Of a stretch of 15,218 bases of DNA, positions 12,933 to 15,218 are shown piece by piece. The stretch spans positions 1 to 15,218 of the forward strand of contig CAKRGX010000027.1 of assembly GCA_934338065.1 (NCBI GenBank), in the 5' to 3' direction. The DNA comes from an uncultured Eubacterium sp. (GTDB taxonomy: Bacteria > Bacillota > Clostridia > Lachnospirales > Lachnospiraceae). The notes under the pieces were generated by a model that was not told the DNA's origin, ran no database searches, and saw only the letters and a program-made list of their open reading frames with translations. The stretch's first letter is position 1. Each line of letters opens with the position of its first letter. Made by a program: the position numbers and the translations under genes.

Positions 12933-13530
12933 GTGTGAATTATGCGACAATGAAATTGACTATCATGAGATTATTGACTGTATTACCTGTGCCTTGGATG
13001 CACGAGACCCATATACGGCAGGTCATTCAGAACGTGTCAGCAATATGGCACTAAAAGTGTGTCAGTTGATAGGACTTAAGAAAGAAGATACATTAAAAAT
13101 ACATATTGCGGCACACTTACATGATATCGGCAAGATAGGTGTACCGGATGCCGTACTAAACAAAGAGGGAAAATTGACAGATGAGGAGTTTGACTATATA
13201 AAAAAACATCCAACGATAGGGGCTGAAATACTTGGAAAATCCCATAAATTAAGTGAACTGTCAGATATTGTTCTGATGCATCATGAACGCTTTGATGGGA
13301 AAGGGTATCCAATTGGAAAGGCAGGGGTAGAGATACCCATAGGTGCAAGAATTATTGCAATATGTGATTCGATTGATGCAATTACATCTAACCGTTGTTA
13401 TCGTAGAGCTCATGATTTTGACTTTTGTTATCAGGAAATAGAGAAGAATTTAGGGAAAATGTACGATCCGATTGTTGGGAGATTTGTCTTGGAACATTGG
13501 GATGAAATAACCAGTGTGGTAAAAATATAA
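12925..13530 (+). CDS. HD-GYP domain phosphodiesterase, stand-alone
   Basis: ATG 12919 directly abuts GAGGAGG (12912-12918), so ATG 12925, 6 bases downstream, is preferred; this gives 201 residues. The HD-GYP fold is nearly complete: DARDPYTAGHSERV 25-38, the metal ligands H66-D67 in HDIGK, K93-H95-P96, HHERFDGKGYP 119-129 and the closing ARIIAICDSIDAI 141-153 with R157 and Y159. Active members hydrolyse cyclic di-GMP (or cGAMP) using a two- or three-iron centre. No receiver or sensor domain is attached. Two CxxC pairs (C4/C7 and C19/C22) precede the fold and could bind a metal. The 8-base overlap with the P-type ATPase shows translational coupling, tying a nucleotide-signalling enzyme to a metal pump. 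Confidence 0.85.
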   Translation: MSECELCDNEIDYHEIIDCITCALDARDPYTAGHSERVSNMALKVCQLIGLKKEDTLKIHIAAHLHDIGKIGVPDAVLNKEGKLTDEEFDYIKKHPTIGAEILGKSHKLSELSDIVLMHHERFDGKGYPIGKAGVEIPIGARIIAICDSIDAITSNRCYRRAHDFDFCYQEIEKNLGKMYDPIVGRFVLEHWDEITSVVKI

Positions 13531-13540
13531 ATCCAAAAAA

Positions 13541-13755
13541 ATCGTATATGGACTTACTACAGGAATGGTATAAGGAAGGCTTTCTCCAAGGGTTGGATTG
13601 TCTTGTTTACGCAGTAAATCAAGCAAGTAACGAACCATGGGCAATAGATCATTAACTTCTTGCTCCGTGCAGTTAATTAATAATGTAAAGAGTTTTTGAA
13701 GATTTGGTGCTTGATTGTTGCTGGCTGGGTAGAAAATCTTATCATTTCCAGCCGG
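13541..13755 (-). pseudogene. C-terminal remnant of a transcriptional regulator
   Basis: On the minus strand, a frame shifted relative to the LysR frame reads GNDKIFYPASNNQAPNLQK and then LLINCTEQEVNDLLPMVRYL-LDLLRKQ. This looks like the helical tail after an XRE-type DNA-binding domain. It has no start or DNA-binding part of its own and runs without a natural stop into the HD-GYP 3' end. It is best read as a gene fragment joined to the broken LysR gene near 13750. Confidence 0.35.
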
Positions 13756-14285
13756 CTCAGAGGATTATGGTTTGAAATTTCTATGTACATATGGCTCTCG
13801 GAGAGTATTTCGTTATTATATAAATCTGAGAATGCCCGTCTCTGATCACTTAGAACCAGATCAACCTTGTCATTTTCTAATGCTTTATATAACTCTTCAT
13901 GACTTCCAACTATGATGCTTACCTCAACAGTCGGGTATTTGGAAGAAAACTCGGCTACAGCTTCTGAAAGTTCATTGCTATGATAGCCTTTATAATAGCC
14001 AATACGTAGAATCGCATGATCGCCCGCTGCGATTCTTTTTGTTTCCCGTTTTATTTGTTCTACATCGCTGATAAGAATGAGACTTTTTCTGTAAAAGTGT
14101 TCTCCTGCTGGTGTCAGTGAAAAGGCCCGGTTATGTCTGTCAAGAAGTTTTACCCCAAGCTCCTGTTCCAGCTTTTTTATCTGTTGGGAAATAGCTGGTT
14201 GGGAAACATTACATTTTTCAGCAGCCTGATAAAAGTTCCCTGTTTCAATGATAGCCTGAAAATATTCAATCTGTCTAAATAGCAT
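13677..14285 (-). pseudogene. LysR-family regulator, C-terminally truncated
   Basis: From ATG at 14285 (minus strand) the protein has an intact LysR DNA-binding domain: FRQIEYFQAIIETGNFYQAA, NVSQPAISQQIKKLEQELG, then LLDRHNRAFSLTPAGEHFY. The substrate-binding domain begins normally (LRIGYYKGYHSNELSEAVAE) but after NHNPLSRLEMI the frame changes character and stops about 15 codons later. The total is near 202 residues against about 300 for the family, so the second lobe of the effector domain is missing. The frame is open for 103 more codons upstream, but these are not LysR sequence, and no good ribosome site precedes 14285. Probably non-functional, or at most a DNA-binding fragment. Confidence 0.6.
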
Positions 14286-14661
14286 AGCGGAACTAATCAG
14301 GTGATAGGTAACATTTACTTCAGGATCAATTAAGGGAATCCGTTTCCGTCCTTTCAGAGTCTGCTCTGAGCCGGGTGCTTTACTGCTGGAAAAACATAAT
14401 AATGTGGAAGTCCTGACCAATTCTTCAAACTCAAATTCATCTGTCTGTATCATTTTCCCAATCAAAAACAAAGGAAACCCTCGTTCAATCAGAAAGCAAT
14501 AGAAAGCAATATCAGCAGGCGAGCCATTAACAATGAATAAAGCTACAGAATAAGGGAAGGACTGCCGGATGTGGCATTTCACAGTCTTCGTCATACGAGT
14601 ATACTTGTCTGAGGAGTTTCATCAGCTGGCAGTCCAGAAGAAAGACGCATAATCTTCTTCA
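14286..14661 (-). pseudogene. Frameshifted gene remnant upstream of the LysR fragment
   Basis: On the minus strand, AAAGGGAG with 8-base spacing precedes ATG 14661, a convincing gene start. The frame (MKKIMRLSSGLPADETPQTS, ending ILV) stops after 23 codons at about 14590. A second frame overlaps it and stays open for 103 codons straight into the LysR gene, including SPADIAFYCFLIERGF and EFEFEELVRTSTLLC. Together this looks like an old gene broken by frameshift. I do not recognise the family. Confidence 0.35.
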
Positions 14662-14741
14662 TAAAATGTGCTCCCTTTCATTCATACAACGTAAAAGACT
14701 AACGAACATATTTAATGAAACACATAAAATGGGAATGTATA

Positions 14742-14770
14742 TTGAAATTCACGTCGTTCTGTGATAGAAT
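14742..14770 (+). promoter_or_regulatory. Promoter of the AAA_14-type ATPase gene
   Basis: TTGAAA at 14742-14747, a 17-base spacer, and TAGAAT at 14765-14770: five of six matches in each box. The leader to ATG 14818 would be about 40 bases. Nothing else was seen in 14662-14741. Confidence 0.6.
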
Positions 14771-14817
14771 CTCATTACTAAAAAGTGTGCAGATGCACGG
14801 AAAGGGGGAGCGTAACG

Positions 14818-15218
14818 ATGGAGATTAAAAGAGACGCTTACCTACAGCAGCTGACCCTGCGAAAAGATAATGGAATGATAAAGGTGATTACCGGCATTCG
14901 TAGATGTGGCAAATCCTTTTTGCTGTTTACCATCTTTAAGAGATACTTACTGGAGAACGGCGTTGATGTTGATCATATTATTGAGATTGCATTGGACGGT
15001 ATTGAAAATGAGGAACTAAGAGATCCTAAGGTGTGTTTCAAGTACATCAAAGATGCCATGAAAGACGATGGCAAATACTATCTGCTTCTTGATGAAGTGC
15101 AGTTTATGTCACAATTTGAGAAAGTGCTGAACAGCCTGCTCCGCATGAGCAATATTGATGTGTATGTCACCGGAAGTAATTCCAGGTTCCTGTCCAGCGA
15201 CATTGTGACCGAATTCCG
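14818..15218 (+). CDS. ATP-binding protein, AAA_14/DUF4143 type (5' part)
   Basis: The gene runs off the right edge after 133 codons. ATG 14818 follows AAAGGGGGAG (14802-14811). The start MEIKRDAYLQQLTLRK is typical of these proteins. Walker A GIRRCGKS is at 26-33 and Walker B YYLLLDEVQ near 81-89, and VTGSNSRFLSSD is the sensor-1 region characteristic of the AAA_14 domain. The DUF4143 C-terminal domain expected near residue 200 and beyond is outside the window. Cellular role is poorly known; such ATPases are common, often multi-copy, accessory genes in gut anaerobes. It has its own promoter and is divergent from the broken genes to its left. Confidence 0.8.
   Translation, partial: MEIKRDAYLQQLTLRKDNGMIKVITGIRRCGKSFLLFTIFKRYLLENGVDVDHIIEIALDGIENEELRDPKVCFKYIKDAMKDDGKYYLLLDEVQFMSQFEKVLNSLLRMSNIDVYVTGSNSRFLSSDIVTEF

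Overview
The window looks like chromosomal or integrated accessory DNA of a low-to-moderate GC Firmicute, most likely a gut clostridium of the Lachnospiraceae type. Evidence: strong AAGGAGG-type ribosome binding sites, TTGACA/TATAAT promoters, AT-leaning codon use, and family content (MptD-like ECF S-component, DUF6219-like and DUF6110-like small proteins beside a P-type ATPase, AAA_14-type ATPase). No RNA gene, CRISPR array, insertion sequence or phage gene was seen.

Layout. (1) 1-1604: AT-rich plus-strand block with the 3' end of a possible Nudix protein, a P-loop kinase fused to an ASCH domain, and a radical-SAM protein lacking much of its barrel. (2) 1605-1927: regulatory leader with a strong promoter, a TetR-type operator, a terminator-like hairpin and a 16-bp palindrome. 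(3) 1928-4717: a complete ECF importer operon (S, T and a double-ATPase A component). (4) 4761-5592: a frameshifted small membrane-protein remnant, then a TetR regulator with its own promoter and operator. (5) 5593-9282: a structured leader and two overlapping half-type ABC transporters, probably a heterodimer, closed by a terminator. (6) 9314-9998: a SAM methyltransferase with its own promoter and operator. (7) 9999-10333: decayed sequence, a promoter and a second copy of the structured leader. (8) 10334-13530: a 26-aa microprotein, a DUF6110-like protein, a terminator, an atypical metal P-type ATPase and a translationally coupled HD-GYP protein. (9) 13540-14661, minus strand: a truncated LysR gene flanked by regulator or gene debris. 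(10) 14818-end: the start of an AAA_14/DUF4143-type ATPase.

How it may work together. Three separate repeated cis elements tie the middle of the window into one regulon. A TetR-type operator sits at the same place in the ECF and tetR promoters. A palindrome (G/A)TTAG-N6-CTAAC lies ahead of the ECF operon, the ABC pair and the methyltransferase. A roughly 45-nt leader with a 3-codon mini-ORF and a hairpin abutting the Shine-Dalgarno precedes both the ABC pair and the microprotein/DUF6110/ATPase group. The most economical inference is a co-regulated metal or metallophore/tetrapyrrole handling system: ECF import, ABC transport, metal P-type ATPase. The substrate cannot be read from sequence alone.
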